A stretch of DNA of 64,000 nt from Bacteroidota bacterium (GCA_030706745.1 JAUZNX010000003.1:248001-312000), one strand, 5' to 3'; positions 15,806-25,466 are shown, counted from the stretch's first letter. Numbers and translations: made by a program. Notes: generated from the sequence alone by a model not told the origin.

Positions 15806-18800
15806 ATGAAGAGACTCTGCGTGCTATTGCTCGTTTCGTTGTTCTTTAGTCACACGGCCCATGCGCAGTCCAGCGGTGGCCCAATCATTAGCTATCAAGG
15901 CACAATCACGAATTCGGATGGCTCGCCGGGAGACGGGTCGTTCCGCATTGCCGTTTCGCTCTGGAAGGAAGAATCCAGCGACCATCAGATTAGGTCAGAC
16001 GAGTTCGTGACTCAAGTGACACATGGGGTGTTCAATATTGGGTTAGGCTCGGGCAAACCGCTGCCGAAACCATCGGATATGAATAAGCCGCTTTGGATTT
16101 CAGTGTCGATCAATGGCGAAGTATCTGCTGCCTTCACACGGCTGGCCGCTGTGCCATTCGCACTGAATGTTGCCGACAGCTCGATCACTGCTTTGAAACT
16201 TGCGACGGATTACGTTGGCTCGATCAGTGTCAACGGTCAGAAGGTTACCGGCAAGGGCGCGGCCTTCAACATCGCGGCAGGAAATGGTATCGAGGCGGTT
16301 TTCGATCCTGCATCATCGAGCTTGCTTCTCTCACTTGGTAATGCTGTTGGCGGCAAGGGTGCGAAGGTGCAAAGCGAAAATTCTGGTACTACAGATCGAT
16401 GGAGCGAAATCGGCAATAGTTTTGGAGGTTCCGCCCCAACCCCACCATCCGGATGGCTCGGGACTTCAACGGCGGATGATTTAATCGTCAAGACGAATGG
16501 CACAGAAGCACTTCGGATTCTTGGAGGAACCACCAACAGTCAGTTCGTCGGCATCAACACCGTCTCCAACACCCTGAGCGCAGACCCGGTCACACGTTTG
16601 GAGATTCACGAGCAAGGCTACACCGCCAACACGGTGAAGGACATTCTCACGCTCAGCGGTGGCGGGTCGTCGGGACTATCCGCGAAAGGCGGAACGGCAA
16701 TGATATACAGGCTTCAGACAAATCTGACCGGGGCATACGAGAACGCGTCTCGGCTTGCTACAACCTGGGTCAATGCGGCTGATGCATCTTATGCGGGCGC
16801 ATTCGAAATCGACGTTGCGGCGAGGAGTAGCAATACGAGCAGCTATCCTCGGCTACAGCGGGTTTTTCGTATCGATAACAGAATCTATGACGACAACGGC
16901 GGGTCGGGCTCCACGTACATTACGTCGACGGCACCGAACATTGTCGCCGGTTCCGTCGATAACTCCGCCAACGTCGATATTTATGGCGCGCCGATACTGC
17001 ACGGAACTACGATTTCGGGCGGAGGAGGATTTGTTAGTTCATCATTAAGCGACCAAGGGGGCAACCACGTCACAAGCAGTTGGGCGACGGTGAGTGGCGG
17101 GGCGCGGAACGTCGCGGGAGCAGAGGCAGTCGGTTATACTTCTGGAGAGGATATTAACAAACAATTCCAGACGGTTGGTGGCGGACTTCAGAATTCCGCG
17201 ATTGGCGATGACGCGGTGATTGCAGGAGGGGAACTCAATACGGTCATCGACTCCGCGGGCGAATCTGCCATTGGCGGAGGACACGACAATACCGTACGCG
17301 GGAGTCACTCCGTGATTCCGGGTGGGGCCAATCTGACCATCGGAGCCGCTTCATTTGGGTTTAACGGCGACATTTCAAACGCTGGCACAATCACCGATAT
17401 TTCCTCAACGGGAGCAGGCTGGACAAATGTCGGCTATTTCGGCAATGTCAATCTCATCGTCGGAAATGTCGATGGCACTGCAAGAGCGATTCGCTTCTAT
17501 GAGCCGAATACAAACCACCTATATGGAGGTGCGCATTATAGCTCATTCCGAGCCGCGGCTCAACCGGGGGACATTCTCTACACGTTACCGGATACCCTTC
17601 CGCTTCCGGGTGAATTTCTGAGAGCCGCGATTGTTACCGGAGACAATGTCACGCTGAAGTGGGCACCTACCAACGACAGCGGCGGCGGCCTTGCCGGATG
17701 GCTTTTGACGGGCAATGCCGGTGCCCCACCGCCGACGAACTATCTCGGAACGAAAGATAGTCAGGCCTTCGAAATCCACATTCACAACAACACGCTCGAC
17801 ACGACAGGCGGTAACCAACGCGTCATGCGGTACGAAGAGGGCGCGACTTCGCCGAATATCCTTGGCGGATCGAGTGCGAACCGGATCGGGACGGCCCTTA
17901 GCGGTGCTGCCATATTATCCGGAGGCGATACAACGAATCCGAATGGTGTTGCCTCAAATTCATCCGTGATTGCTGGCGGATTTGGCAACTTCATTGATAC
18001 TGCTTCCACTAATTCGGTGATTAGCGGCGGGGCGAATAATCGGGCAGGAGGCGCGTATAGTGTTGTTGGCGGAGGGGGCGGGTTCCTGGGAGAAGGGCCA
18101 GACCTTCCGCCCTATTGGCCATTGCCAACTTCGATGACAAGCTTCGGCTCTCATCTCTATATCAATCAGGCTATGGCTGCTTGGACCGTTGTTGGTGGTG
18201 GATACAGCAACGTTGCCTATGACACCGCAAGCACCATTGCGGGCGGAGCCGACAATACCACTACCGGCGTTGGATCGGTTGTCAGCGGCGGAGCAAGGAA
18301 TGGGACGTCCGGCATATTCGGGACAGTCGCAGGAGGCAATGGAAACTGGGCCGGCGATATGTACGCGACGGTCAGCGGTGGCGTTCTCAATCAGATTTCG
18401 GCCCCATTTAGTACAATTGCTGGTGGTGAATTCAATGAAACTACCCAGCGATATGCATTCATCGGAGGTGGCTTCAATAATTGGATTCTTGCAGGCGATT
18501 CCGGATACTCGGTCATCGCGGGTGGAAAAAACAATCTCTCCTCAGCCAATTTTACCTTCCTCGGCGGAGGTGAGAACGATACCATCTTGCCGCACTCAGA
18601 CCACGGGGTCATTGCCGGAGGATTGAATAACACACTCGGTGACAGCGTATCCTTCAGCAGCATAACTGCCGGCCGGTATAACATCATCCTCAATAACGCC
18701 CCTCAACACAGCAAGTCTTGCTTTATCGGCGCGGGCGATAGCAATGTGATAGATGCCTTTGGTGAAAAGCATGGATTGGATTCCGCGATTGGCTCTGCAA

Positions 18801-19741
18801 TAGTGGCCGGACACAAAGATACAGTGCATGAGTCCAATTCATTTATTGGTGCAGGGCACGATAACAGTTCATCAGACGACGGGGATTTCATTGGCGCCGG
18901 CTCGAACAATGTGCTCGGCTCGGGCAGCGAGAATGGGATTGTCGCGGGTAGGGGCAACCGCATTGATCTTTCTGGGACTGCCTACCACGGGATTGGCGCA
19001 TCCTTCATCGGCGGAGGTGATACGAATGTGATCGATGGCAATGCCGCTCTGGCCTCGATTCCAGGTGGCGATCATCTCATTGCATACATGAATGCGCAAA
19101 CGATCATGGGCCGATATAACGACACGAATCTGGTCGAGAACCCACTACTCATTCTGGGCAATGGTGCGCGCATCGCGAGACCGCCGAAGCCTGACAGTAT
19201 CTATCGCAGCAATGCGTTCTCCGTGAGCACTAAAGGTGCGGCAACAGTTTATGAGATGCGTGGACCCTCTTCGCCAAGCGTCCACCCTCTCGAAGGCACC
19301 ACATACGTCGATAACGTCCTGATCGCCTACGCGGATGTCGCGGCTAGCGGTGCGATCAACACCAGTTTCGGCGTGTATTCCGTCACTCAGTCGTCCGGGT
19401 TCCCAGGGGCGTACTTGGTGCATTTAGACATCGAGACAAAGGACAATGCGGCCGACAGCTTGCAGACTGCGTCGATCGTGGTTTCGCTTCGCGACAATGA
19501 TACGACAGGTTTGAGTAGCTTCCTCGGCTTTCCAGTCGTCGCTAATGACCCAGCAGATCCAACGACCGAATGTGGATGGTCGATCGATGCAACGCGAATT
19601 GGGATTGTTCGAAATGTGGCGGACAACAACCCGAACTATTTCATCGTACATGTGCGGCCTCCAAGCGTGCCAACGAAGTATTGTGGACCGACAACGGGCC
19701 ACGCATTTTCTTTTCAGGTATTTGGCCGGAGATATAAATGA
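15806..19741 (+). CDS. Secreted giant protein with YadA-head-like GG-x-x-N repeats
   Basis: 1311 aa. A signal peptide ends near AHAQSS (about residue 21). Residues 25-125 form an N-terminal domain seen in many Bacteroidota surface proteins (ISYQGTITNSDG...FALNVADSS). From about 425 to 1110 there are some 25 imperfect units of the form S-V-I-x-GG-x-x-N (SVISGGANNRAG, STIAGGADNTT, SFIGGGDTNVI), the left-handed roll pattern of trimeric adhesin heads. The C-terminal 200 residues (from VYEMRGPSSP) are a separate beta-rich domain ending FSFQVFGRRYK. There is no YadA membrane anchor and no recognisable T9SS sorting domain, so its mode of attachment is unknown. A terminator-like hairpin follows. Confidence 0.85.
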   Translation: MKRLCVLLLVSLFFSHTAHAQSSGGPIISYQGTITNSDGSPGDGSFRIAVSLWKEESSDHQIRSDEFVTQVTHGVFNIGLGSGKPLPKPSDMNKPLWISVSINGEVSAAFTRLAAVPFALNVADSSITALKLATDYVGSISVNGQKVTGKGAAFNIAAGNGIEAVFDPASSSLLLSLGNAVGGKGAKVQSENSGTTDRWSEIGNSFGGSAPTPPSGWLGTSTADDLIVKTNGTEALRILGGTTNSQFVGINTVSNTLSADPVTRLEIHEQGYTANTVKDILTLSGGGSSGLSAKGGTAMIYRLQTNLTGAYENASRLATTWVNAADASYAGAFEIDVAARSSNTSSYPRLQRVFRIDNRIYDDNGGSGSTYITSTAPNIVAGSVDNSANVDIYGAPILHGTTISGGGGFVSSSLSDQGGNHVTSSWATVSGGARNVAGAEAVGYTSGEDINKQFQTVGGGLQNSAIGDDAVIAGGELNTVIDSAGESAIGGGHDNTVRGSHSVIPGGANLTIGAASFGFNGDISNAGTITDISSTGAGWTNVGYFGNVNLIVGNVDGTARAIRFYEPNTNHLYGGAHYSSFRAAAQPGDILYTLPDTLPLPGEFLRAAIVTGDNVTLKWAPTNDSGGGLAGWLLTGNAGAPPPTNYLGTKDSQAFEIHIHNNTLDTTGGNQRVMRYEEGATSPNILGGSSANRIGTALSGAAILSGGDTTNPNGVASNSSVIAGGFGNFIDTASTNSVISGGANNRAGGAYSVVGGGGGFLGEGPDLPPYWPLPTSMTSFGSHLYINQAMAAWTVVGGGYSNVAYDTASTIAGGADNTTTGVGSVVSGGARNGTSGIFGTVAGGNGNWAGDMYATVSGGVLNQISAPFSTIAGGEFNETTQRYAFIGGGFNNWILAGDSGYSVIAGGKNNLSSANFTFLGGGENDTILPHSDHGVIAGGLNNTLGDSVSFSSITAGRYNIILNNAPQHSKSCFIGAGDSNVIDAFGEKHGLDSAIGSAIVAGHKDTVHESNSFIGAGHDNSSSDDGDFIGAGSNNVLGSGSENGIVAGRGNRIDLSGTAYHGIGASFIGGGDTNVIDGNAALASIPGGDHLIAYMNAQTIMGRYNDTNLVENPLLILGNGARIARPPKPDSIYRSNAFSVSTKGAATVYEMRGPSSPSVHPLEGTTYVDNVLIAYADVAASGAINTSFGVYSVTQSSGFPGAYLVHLDIETKDNAADSLQTASIVVSLRDNDTTGLSSFLGFPVVANDPADPTTECGWSIDATRIGIVRNVADNNPNYFIVHVRPPSVPTKYCGPTTGHAFSFQVFGRRYK

Positions 19742-19749
19742 ACCACTGT

Positions 19750-19797
19750 GCGTCCTCCTGCTGAGGTGTCTGTCCAAGCGGGAGGACGCTTATTTTC
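19750..19797 (+). terminator. Terminator-like hairpin after the repeat-protein gene
   Basis: GCGTCCTCC (19750-19758) pairs with GGAGGACGC (19781-19789), with a further inner GCT/AGC pair, followed by TTATTTTC. It lies between the two secreted-protein genes. Confidence 0.6.
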
Positions 19798-19802
19798 ATC
19801 GT

Positions 19803-21449
19803 ATGAGAAAAACACTAATAGTCATCGCCGCATTGTATAGTCTGTTCCCGGTCAAGGCGGTCGCTCAGTGGCGTGCTGTCTTGAAATCCCCTCATTTCTG
19901 GTCTCTTGCTGTCTATTTTCTCGATCATCAGGGCAAACCGGATATTGGCTTCGTGAACTGGAACAGGACAACGGATGGAGGTTATACCTGGCATGAGAAC
20001 TACCTTCAGAAGGGATATGATTACGTATTCAAGGACAGCCTGACCGGATGGGCGGCCAACTTGGGAGTACTCGGGACAACCGATGCTGGGCTAACGTGGC
20101 GTGGGATTTACGACAACGAGGTTGCTTCCGCACTCTATTTCAATCCCGCAACAGATGGCCTGTTCATGGGTACTTTCGGATTCCCCTACGATTATTGGTC
20201 CTGGGACGAGGGGAAAACCTGGGTAGAAGATTTCAGAAACCAGTTTAGCACAGGGTTTGCGTTTGCCTCCGATAGTTTGGGCTTGCTCGCATCACAGAAC
20301 TTCGGATTTTGGCTCCGCACGACAGATGGCGGCCGCATTTGGGGTAATCTTAATTTCAGCACCGAATGCTGGCAGCCGCTTGGGCTCAAAGGCACAAAGA
20401 TATTCTACGGCGTTGCCGACTGGGCGCCAACCGTAATTAAGACGACCGATGCCGGAGATACCTGGCAGACAATTGCGACTTTTTCTCCATCGCAGGCTCC
20501 TCCTGACTATTTGAACGCGTACTCCACGGGCTGCATCCGTGGCGATTCGTCGAAACTCATTGTTCAACTCCTCTCCGGGTGTTACATTTCAACCGATCAA
20601 GGACTCACGTGGAAATCGTTGTGTGGACCGGTTACGAAGGGCCGCCTCTGCGATACCCGTTTCTATCTTGAAGGGAACAGGCTTTTTGTGCCAACGCAGG
20701 ACGGTCCTGCCTATCAAAGTACATTGTGGTACCTGAATCTCGACTCGCTGCAAGACTTCCCCACGGGCATTTCATTTCCCGATGGCTCGAAGCGTGAGCA
20801 AATGGCGGCGGGTAACCTCGTCACAGTCAATTACTCCTCGGCGGAGAATCCATCGGTGGGCATCGGCTCGGCGCATTTTGCTTTTCACTTCGATGCATCA
20901 CTCGAACTGCAATCGCTCAAGTTACCACCATCGTGGAAGATCGTTGACTCCAGCACTTTGAACGGCGTGCTCGATCTCACGATTGAAGATACCGACAGCA
21001 CGCAACTTCCAAATCCGATTGTGTCACTGACGTTCCGAACCGTTCTAGCCGCGTCTTCGGCAAAAGTCTATCTCGACTCTGCGCATCTCTATGGCAAGCG
21101 CCTGAATTGCGACTGCGCCGCGCTCTCGCTTGCTGGTCCGGACTCAGTTGAGATCGACTTCACCGGCTGTGGCGATCCGACGCTGCTTCGCACCATGTCG
21201 GGCCAGTCGCCGTTCGAGATTGTGAGCGTGGTGCCCAATCCAGCGCAGTCGGAGATCGAGGTGCAGGTATCGGCCGCGACGAGTTGCGAGTATTCTATTC
21301 TCGACATGCTGGGCCGGGAAGTTGGTCGTGGCAGCTCGCCGGAGGAGCATTTTACAGTATCGGTCGCCAGCTTGCCGACAGGCATTTATCACTTGCGCGC
21401 TTCGTCCGGTGGGTTGTTTGGCACCCGGCAATTTCTCATTTCGCGGTAA
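19803..21449 (+). CDS. T9SS-secreted protein with Asp-box/Ycf48-like repeats
   Basis: About 548 aa. The ATG at 19803 opens a signal peptide (MRKTLIVIAALYSLFPVKAVA, cut before QWRAV); a longer open frame starting at 19545 overlaps the previous gene and has no export signal. Asp-box type repeats are spaced through the first 350 residues (TTDGGYTW, TTDAGLTW, STDQGLTW). A cohesin/beta-sandwich-like segment follows (about 350-470). A T9SS type A sorting domain closes the protein (VVPNPAQSEIEVQV...LPTGIYHLRA...RQFLISR). It should be exported by the SprA-containing system. Confidence 0.85.
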   Translation: MRKTLIVIAALYSLFPVKAVAQWRAVLKSPHFWSLAVYFLDHQGKPDIGFVNWNRTTDGGYTWHENYLQKGYDYVFKDSLTGWAANLGVLGTTDAGLTWRGIYDNEVASALYFNPATDGLFMGTFGFPYDYWSWDEGKTWVEDFRNQFSTGFAFASDSLGLLASQNFGFWLRTTDGGRIWGNLNFSTECWQPLGLKGTKIFYGVADWAPTVIKTTDAGDTWQTIATFSPSQAPPDYLNAYSTGCIRGDSSKLIVQLLSGCYISTDQGLTWKSLCGPVTKGRLCDTRFYLEGNRLFVPTQDGPAYQSTLWYLNLDSLQDFPTGISFPDGSKREQMAAGNLVTVNYSSAENPSVGIGSAHFAFHFDASLELQSLKLPPSWKIVDSSTLNGVLDLTIEDTDSTQLPNPIVSLTFRTVLAASSAKVYLDSAHLYGKRLNCDCAALSLAGPDSVEIDFTGCGDPTLLRTMSGQSPFEIVSVVPNPAQSEIEVQVSAATSCEYSILDMLGREVGRGSSPEEHFTVSVASLPTGIYHLRASSGGLFGTRQFLISR

Positions 21450-21511
21450 TTATTGGTTTTCTTGGACCAAGCCAAATCGCACTGATACGCCTCGAATTTC
21501 GTTACGGGCAT

Positions 21512-21536
21512 TCCGAAGATGATCGTCATCTTCGGA
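21512..21536 (+). promoter_or_regulatory. accD: Perfect 11-bp hairpin just upstream of accD
   Basis: TCCGAAGATGA (21512-21522) and its complement (21526-21536) flank a TCG loop, ending 12 bases before the chosen accD ATG at 21549. No T-run follows, so it is more likely a translational or leader element than a terminator. If translation began at 21519 the hairpin would be coding. Confidence 0.5.
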
Positions 21537-21548
21537 GAACTCACCCCC

Positions 21549-22412
21549 ATGGCCTGGTTTACCCGATCGAAACAGAACATCGAGACCCGCAGCGCTGGCG
21601 CTGATGGGCAAGACGGCAGCACACGCGACATGCCGGACGGCATCTGGGCGAAATGCTCGGACTGCAAGGAAATACTCTACCAGAAAATGATCGAGGAGCA
21701 CCTGTTTACCTGCCCGAAGTGCAACAAGCACTTTCGGATCGGCAGCAGCGAGTACTTCCAGATTTTGCTGGACGATGGCCTCGAAGAGGAAATCGCGGCG
21801 AACCTGCTACCCGGCGATCCTCTGGAATTCAAAGATTCGAAAGCCTACACGGCCCGGGTCAGCGAGGCGAATCGCAAGACCCATTTGAAGGAAGCGATGC
21901 GCGTCGGACTTGGCAAGATCGAGTCGCGGACGGTCGTGCTGGGTGTGATGGACTTCTCCTATATCGGTGGCTCGATGGGCTCGGTTGTTGGCGAGAAATT
22001 CTCGCGGGCAATCGACCGTGCCATTGCTGACCGACGACCCTACATCATGATTTCGAGTTCTGGCGGTGCGCGGATGCAAGAAGCGGCTATCTCCCTTATG
22101 CAGCTTGCCAAGACCAGCGCCAAGCTCGCTCAATTGGCCGAGGCGGGTCTCCCCTACATTTCGATTTTGACCGACCCGACGACGGGCGGTGTGACAGCGA
22201 GCTTCGCGATGCTCGGTGATGTGAACATCGCGGAGCCGAAGGCACTGATCGCCTTTGCCGGTCCGCGCGTCGTCGAGCAAACAATTCGGAAGAAGCTCCC
22301 GCCGGGTTTCCAGCGCTCGGAATTCGTTCAGGAGCATGGATTTATCGATGTCATCTCACATCGAAAAGAGCTGAAAGCAACGGTTGCGAGAGTGCTTGGG
22401 CATCTCGCGTAA
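21549..22412 (+). CDS. accD: Acetyl-CoA carboxylase carboxyltransferase subunit beta
   Basis: About 287 aa. It transfers the carboxyl group from biotin to acetyl-CoA, giving malonyl-CoA, with AccA as partner (not in this window). The N-terminal zinc ribbon has four cysteines (KCSDC, then CPKCNK). The carboxyltransferase core shows SSGGARMQEA, ISILTDPTTGGVTASFAMLGD and FAGPRVVEQT. The start MAWFTRSK matches the family's usual opening; an upstream ATG at 21519 would add ten residues and is less likely. It is first in a run of six same-strand genes. Confidence 0.96.
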   Translation: MAWFTRSKQNIETRSAGADGQDGSTRDMPDGIWAKCSDCKEILYQKMIEEHLFTCPKCNKHFRIGSSEYFQILLDDGLEEEIAANLLPGDPLEFKDSKAYTARVSEANRKTHLKEAMRVGLGKIESRTVVLGVMDFSYIGGSMGSVVGEKFSRAIDRAIADRRPYIMISSSGGARMQEAAISLMQLAKTSAKLAQLAEAGLPYISILTDPTTGGVTASFAMLGDVNIAEPKALIAFAGPRVVEQTIRKKLPPGFQRSEFVQEHGFIDVISHRKELKATVARVLGHLA

Positions 22413-22440
22413 CTCCTCATCGCGAATCGTCCTCCCTGTT

Positions 22441-23358
22441 ATGAGCAGCACACACAATGTTCGGATCATCGGGTTTCCCATGGATTTGGGCGCCGGCCGC
22501 AGAGGCGTCGATATGGGACCCTCAGCGCTGAGAATTGCCGGAGTCAGCGAGCGGCTTCGCGAGCTTGGCTATCAAGTCCACGATGCCGGGGATATCGAGG
22601 TACAGACCGCCGAGGTTCAGGCGATCGAGGATGTCAAGCTCCCCTATCTGCCGGAGATCGCCCGCGCCTGCACGGTCCTGGCAAAAGAAATTGAACGTGC
22701 GCTCGATGAAGGGGAATTTCCGCTCGTGCTCGGTGGGGATCACTCGATGGCCATCGGCAGTATCGCTGGACTGGCGGCGCACTGCCGGCGCAATGGCAAG
22801 CGCCTCGGGGTAATCTGGATCGATGCCCACTCGGACATCAATGTACCCGAGTCCTCCCCGAGCGGAAATATCCACGGTATGCCGGTCGCGGTTTCGTTGG
22901 GTCTTGGCGCGCCGGAGTTGACCGGCATTAGCGGGAATTATCCGAAGCTCGATGCCAAGGAATTGGTGTATATCGGCTTGCGGTCCATCGATCCCGGTGA
23001 ACGTGATTTGATCCATCGGCTCGGCATCGAGGCGCATACCATGGCCGATCTCGACAAAGATGGCGTGTTCCCTCGTGTCTCCAAAGCCATTGCGATGCTT
23101 CGTGACCGCGCGGATCATATCCATGTGAGCTTCGATTTGGACTCCGTCGATCCGACCGTCGCCTCTGGCGTTGGCACGCCGGTCGCAGGCGGCCTTACCT
23201 ACCGCGAGGCTCATCTCATCATGGAAGCGATTGCGGATACTGGCGTCATGGCGTCGATGGAAGTGGCGGAAGTGAATCCGATTCTGGACGTACGAAATGC
23301 AAGCGCGGAATTTGCCGTGGGGCTGATCGCCAGTAGCATGGGAAAACGCATATTATGA
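22441..23358 (+). CDS. rocF: Arginase
   Basis: 305 aa, the usual arginase size. It hydrolyses L-arginine to ornithine and urea with a binuclear manganese site. Ligands are visible: His101 in GGDHSMAIG, Asp128/His130/Asp132 in IDAHSDIN and Asp232/Asp234 in SFDLDSVDP. The N-terminal FPMDLGAGRRGVDMGPSAL is typical of arginase rather than agmatinase. The ATG at 22441 is preferred over an earlier one at 22384 that lies within accD. Its stop overlaps the panC start (ATGA), so the two are translationally coupled; no urease or ornithine genes are seen nearby. Confidence 0.93.
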   Translation: MSSTHNVRIIGFPMDLGAGRRGVDMGPSALRIAGVSERLRELGYQVHDAGDIEVQTAEVQAIEDVKLPYLPEIARACTVLAKEIERALDEGEFPLVLGGDHSMAIGSIAGLAAHCRRNGKRLGVIWIDAHSDINVPESSPSGNIHGMPVAVSLGLGAPELTGISGNYPKLDAKELVYIGLRSIDPGERDLIHRLGIEAHTMADLDKDGVFPRVSKAIAMLRDRADHIHVSFDLDSVDPTVASGVGTPVAGGLTYREAHLIMEAIADTGVMASMEVAEVNPILDVRNASAEFAVGLIASSMGKRIL

Positions 23359-24236
23359 GGACGATCGAAACCATAGCAGAGCTTCGAAGTGCGGTAGGCC
23401 TCGCAAAACGCCAGCAGAAACAGATTGGATTTGTGCCCACGATGGGCGCGCTGCATGAAGGCCATCTTTCGCTCGTCCGGCTTTCCAAGCAGCAGACCGA
23501 TCTGACGGTAGTGAGTATCTTTGTCAACCCGACTCAATTCGGTCCGAACGAGGATTTCTCCCGCTATCCTCGAACACTGGAGGCTGATTCGAGTCTCCTC
23601 GTCGGCGCGGATGTCGATCTTCTGTTTCTTCCCGATGCTTCGGAGATTTATCCAAATGGATTTTCGACCTCGATCGGAATTGGTGAATTGAGCCAGGTAT
23701 TCGAGGGTGCCATCCGGCCTGGACATTTCGATGGTGTGGCCACAATTGTCGGAAGCCTCTTCAATATTGTCCAACCTGATCTCGCATTCTTCGGGCAAAA
23801 AGATGCACAACAAGTGGCGGTTATTCGCAAGCTCGTTCGGGATCTTCACTACCCGGTCAAATTAGTCATTGGACCAACACTTCGAGAACCAGACGGCCTT
23901 GCACTGAGCTCACGCAATCGCTATTTGAGTCCGCCGAACCGTAAAGAGGCAACCGCGCTATGGAAAGCACTCATGGAGGTCCTCGAATCCCTGTTGCCCG
24001 GCACGACCGTCCGCGATGCGATCTGTCGAGGAACTAGCGTTTTCGAGCAATTCGCGCCAGATGCCAAGCTGGAATATTTGGCATTGGTCGATTCCGAAAC
24101 ATTTCATCCGATCGACTCGTTTGAAACTTCTGACTGGCAGGGCGCGGACGATCGATCGTCCGATAATCCCCCAACCCTGATTATTGCAGCACGCCTCGGC
24201 GAAACACGACTTATTGACAACGTCAGAATCGAGTAA
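23355..24236 (+). CDS. panC: Pantothenate synthetase
   Basis: 293 aa. It joins pantoate and beta-alanine with ATP through a pantoyl-adenylate. Family motifs are intact: PTMGALHEGHLSLV near residue 28, FVNPTQFGPNEDFSRYPR, GHFDGVATIV, FFGQKDAQQ and the KMSKS-like loop ALSSRNRYLS. It overlaps rocF by 4 bp and is followed 13 bp later by panD, which supplies its beta-alanine. panB and panE are not in the window. Confidence 0.97.
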   Translation: MRTIETIAELRSAVGLAKRQQKQIGFVPTMGALHEGHLSLVRLSKQQTDLTVVSIFVNPTQFGPNEDFSRYPRTLEADSSLLVGADVDLLFLPDASEIYPNGFSTSIGIGELSQVFEGAIRPGHFDGVATIVGSLFNIVQPDLAFFGQKDAQQVAVIRKLVRDLHYPVKLVIGPTLREPDGLALSSRNRYLSPPNRKEATALWKALMEVLESLLPGTTVRDAICRGTSVFEQFAPDAKLEYLALVDSETFHPIDSFETSDWQGADDRSSDNPPTLIIAARLGETRLIDNVRIE

Positions 24237-24249
24237 AGCTCCAAAGACT

Positions 24250-24639
24250 ATGAAGCGCATCATGTTCAAATCGAAGGTCCACCGCGCGACGGTCACGCAG
24301 GCGGAGCTCTATTATGAAGGTTCGCTCACGCTCGATAGCGAGTTGATGCGTGCGGCCGATATGCTCCCGTATGAAAAAGTGACCATCGTAAATGTCAATA
24401 ACGGGGAAAGATTTGAGACCTACTTGCTGGAAGGCCCGGCGCGAACAGGCGTTGTTTGTCTGAATGGACCCGCCGCACGTCGCGGAGCCGTCGGAGACGA
24501 AATTATTATCATCACGTACGGTGAATACGAAGATTCGGAATCGCTTCGCTTCCATCAACCAACGGTTGTGCAAGTAGATAAGTCCAATAATATCAAGCAG
24601 ATAACGAACGGCCTTGAAGCGTTTACCATGGTCAATTAA
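24250..24639 (+). CDS. panD: Aspartate 1-decarboxylase (pyruvoyl-dependent)
   Basis: 129 aa. It makes beta-alanine from aspartate for pantothenate. The self-cleavage site Gly24-Ser25 (in YYEGSLTLD) is at the canonical place and gives the pyruvoyl group at the new N-terminus of the large chain. Lys9, Tyr22 and the NGERFETYLL segment are also present. The open frame begins earlier at 24184 within panC, but the MKRIMFKSKVHRATVT start is that of the family. The stop overlaps the next ATG by one base. Confidence 0.97.
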   Translation: MKRIMFKSKVHRATVTQAELYYEGSLTLDSELMRAADMLPYEKVTIVNVNNGERFETYLLEGPARTGVVCLNGPAARRGAVGDEIIIITYGEYEDSESLRFHQPTVVQVDKSNNIKQITNGLEAFTMVN

Positions 24640-25466
24640 TGACCGATGCGTCTGGTTTGCCCTTTGTGATAACTCCGAATCTCGAGCCCGATCCTGAGCC
24701 TCTTGCCGTTGTTGTCATGGCCGCCGGCCAGGGCAAACGGATGCAGGATCCCTCAAAACCAAAAGTACTTTACGAAATTGCCGCCGTGCCGCTGATTGGA
24801 CATGTCCTTCGGCTGTGCGCAGCACTAGAAAGTCAGATTACGGTTTGTATTGTTGGCTATGGCCGCGATCAGGTCTCGGCCTATATTACCGAGCACTTCC
24901 CCGAAGTCAAGCTCGCAGTCCAGGAAGAACAACTTGGGACTGGCCATGCGGTCATGCAGGCTGAACGCCACCTGGAAGGATTTCAGGGTGATGTCTTGGT
25001 GCTCTCCGGCGACGTACCACTTCTGACACAAAAGACAGTCCAGGACTTGCTCGCGGTTCACCGAACAAGCGTTGCTATGGCAACAGTCTTAGCGGTTACG
25101 ATGAAAGACCCAGCCGGATATGGTCGAATCCTTCGGACGGAGAGTGGCAGTCTCGACCGCATTGTGGAAGAAAAAGATGCGACCGAACAAGAGCGCGAAG
25201 TTCACGAAATTAATAGTGGCATATACGTTTTCGATGCACGGACGCTCCGTGATGTCCTCCCCCGTTTAAACTGCACAAATGCCCAAGGCGAGTATTATCT
25301 CACCGATGTGTTCGAGCTGCTCCGAGCCCAATTCGGACTCGGAAGCATCGCCGTCATGGTCACGGACGATCCGATCGAAGTTAGCGGCGTGAACACCAAG
25401 AAACAACTCGAAGTGCTTGAAACAGAGTATCTTCGAAGAAGAGTTGACACTGAAGGAAGCGAATGA
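24639..25466 (+). CDS. Single-domain UDP-N-acetylglucosamine pyrophosphorylase (GlmU N-terminal domain)
   Basis: 275 aa. The nucleotidyltransferase signature MAAGQGKRMQDPSKPKVL (from about residue 28) is followed by EEQLGTGHAV, LSGDVPLL, GYGRILR, EEKDAT and INSGIYVF, as in GlmU. It forms UDP-GlcNAc from GlcNAc-1-P and UTP. The protein ends after the linker helix (LEVLETEYLRRR); the left-handed beta-helix acetyltransferase domain of bifunctional GlmU (about 450 aa) is absent. The N-acetyl step must then come from another protein. It is coupled to panD by TAATG and overlaps the next gene by ATGA. Confidence 0.88.
   Translation: MTDASGLPFVITPNLEPDPEPLAVVVMAAGQGKRMQDPSKPKVLYEIAAVPLIGHVLRLCAALESQITVCIVGYGRDQVSAYITEHFPEVKLAVQEEQLGTGHAVMQAERHLEGFQGDVLVLSGDVPLLTQKTVQDLLAVHRTSVAMATVLAVTMKDPAGYGRILRTESGSLDRIVEEKDATEQEREVHEINSGIYVFDARTLRDVLPRLNCTNAQGEYYLTDVFELLRAQFGLGSIAVMVTDDPIEVSGVNTKKQLEVLETEYLRRRVDTEGSE

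Noticed and set aside
15806-19741. Possible CRISPR-like array, from regularly spaced similar DNA units
   Set aside because: The units are degenerate, coding and continuous in one frame; they are protein repeats.
19545-19802. 5' extension of the second T9SS gene into the 1311-aa gene
   Set aside because: It overlaps the previous coding region and crosses a terminator-like hairpin; the ATG at 19803 gives a proper signal peptide.
22522-23214. 230-aa minus-strand ORF opposite arginase
   Set aside because: It is a mirror ORF caused by codon bias of the real gene; arginase has all its metal ligands.
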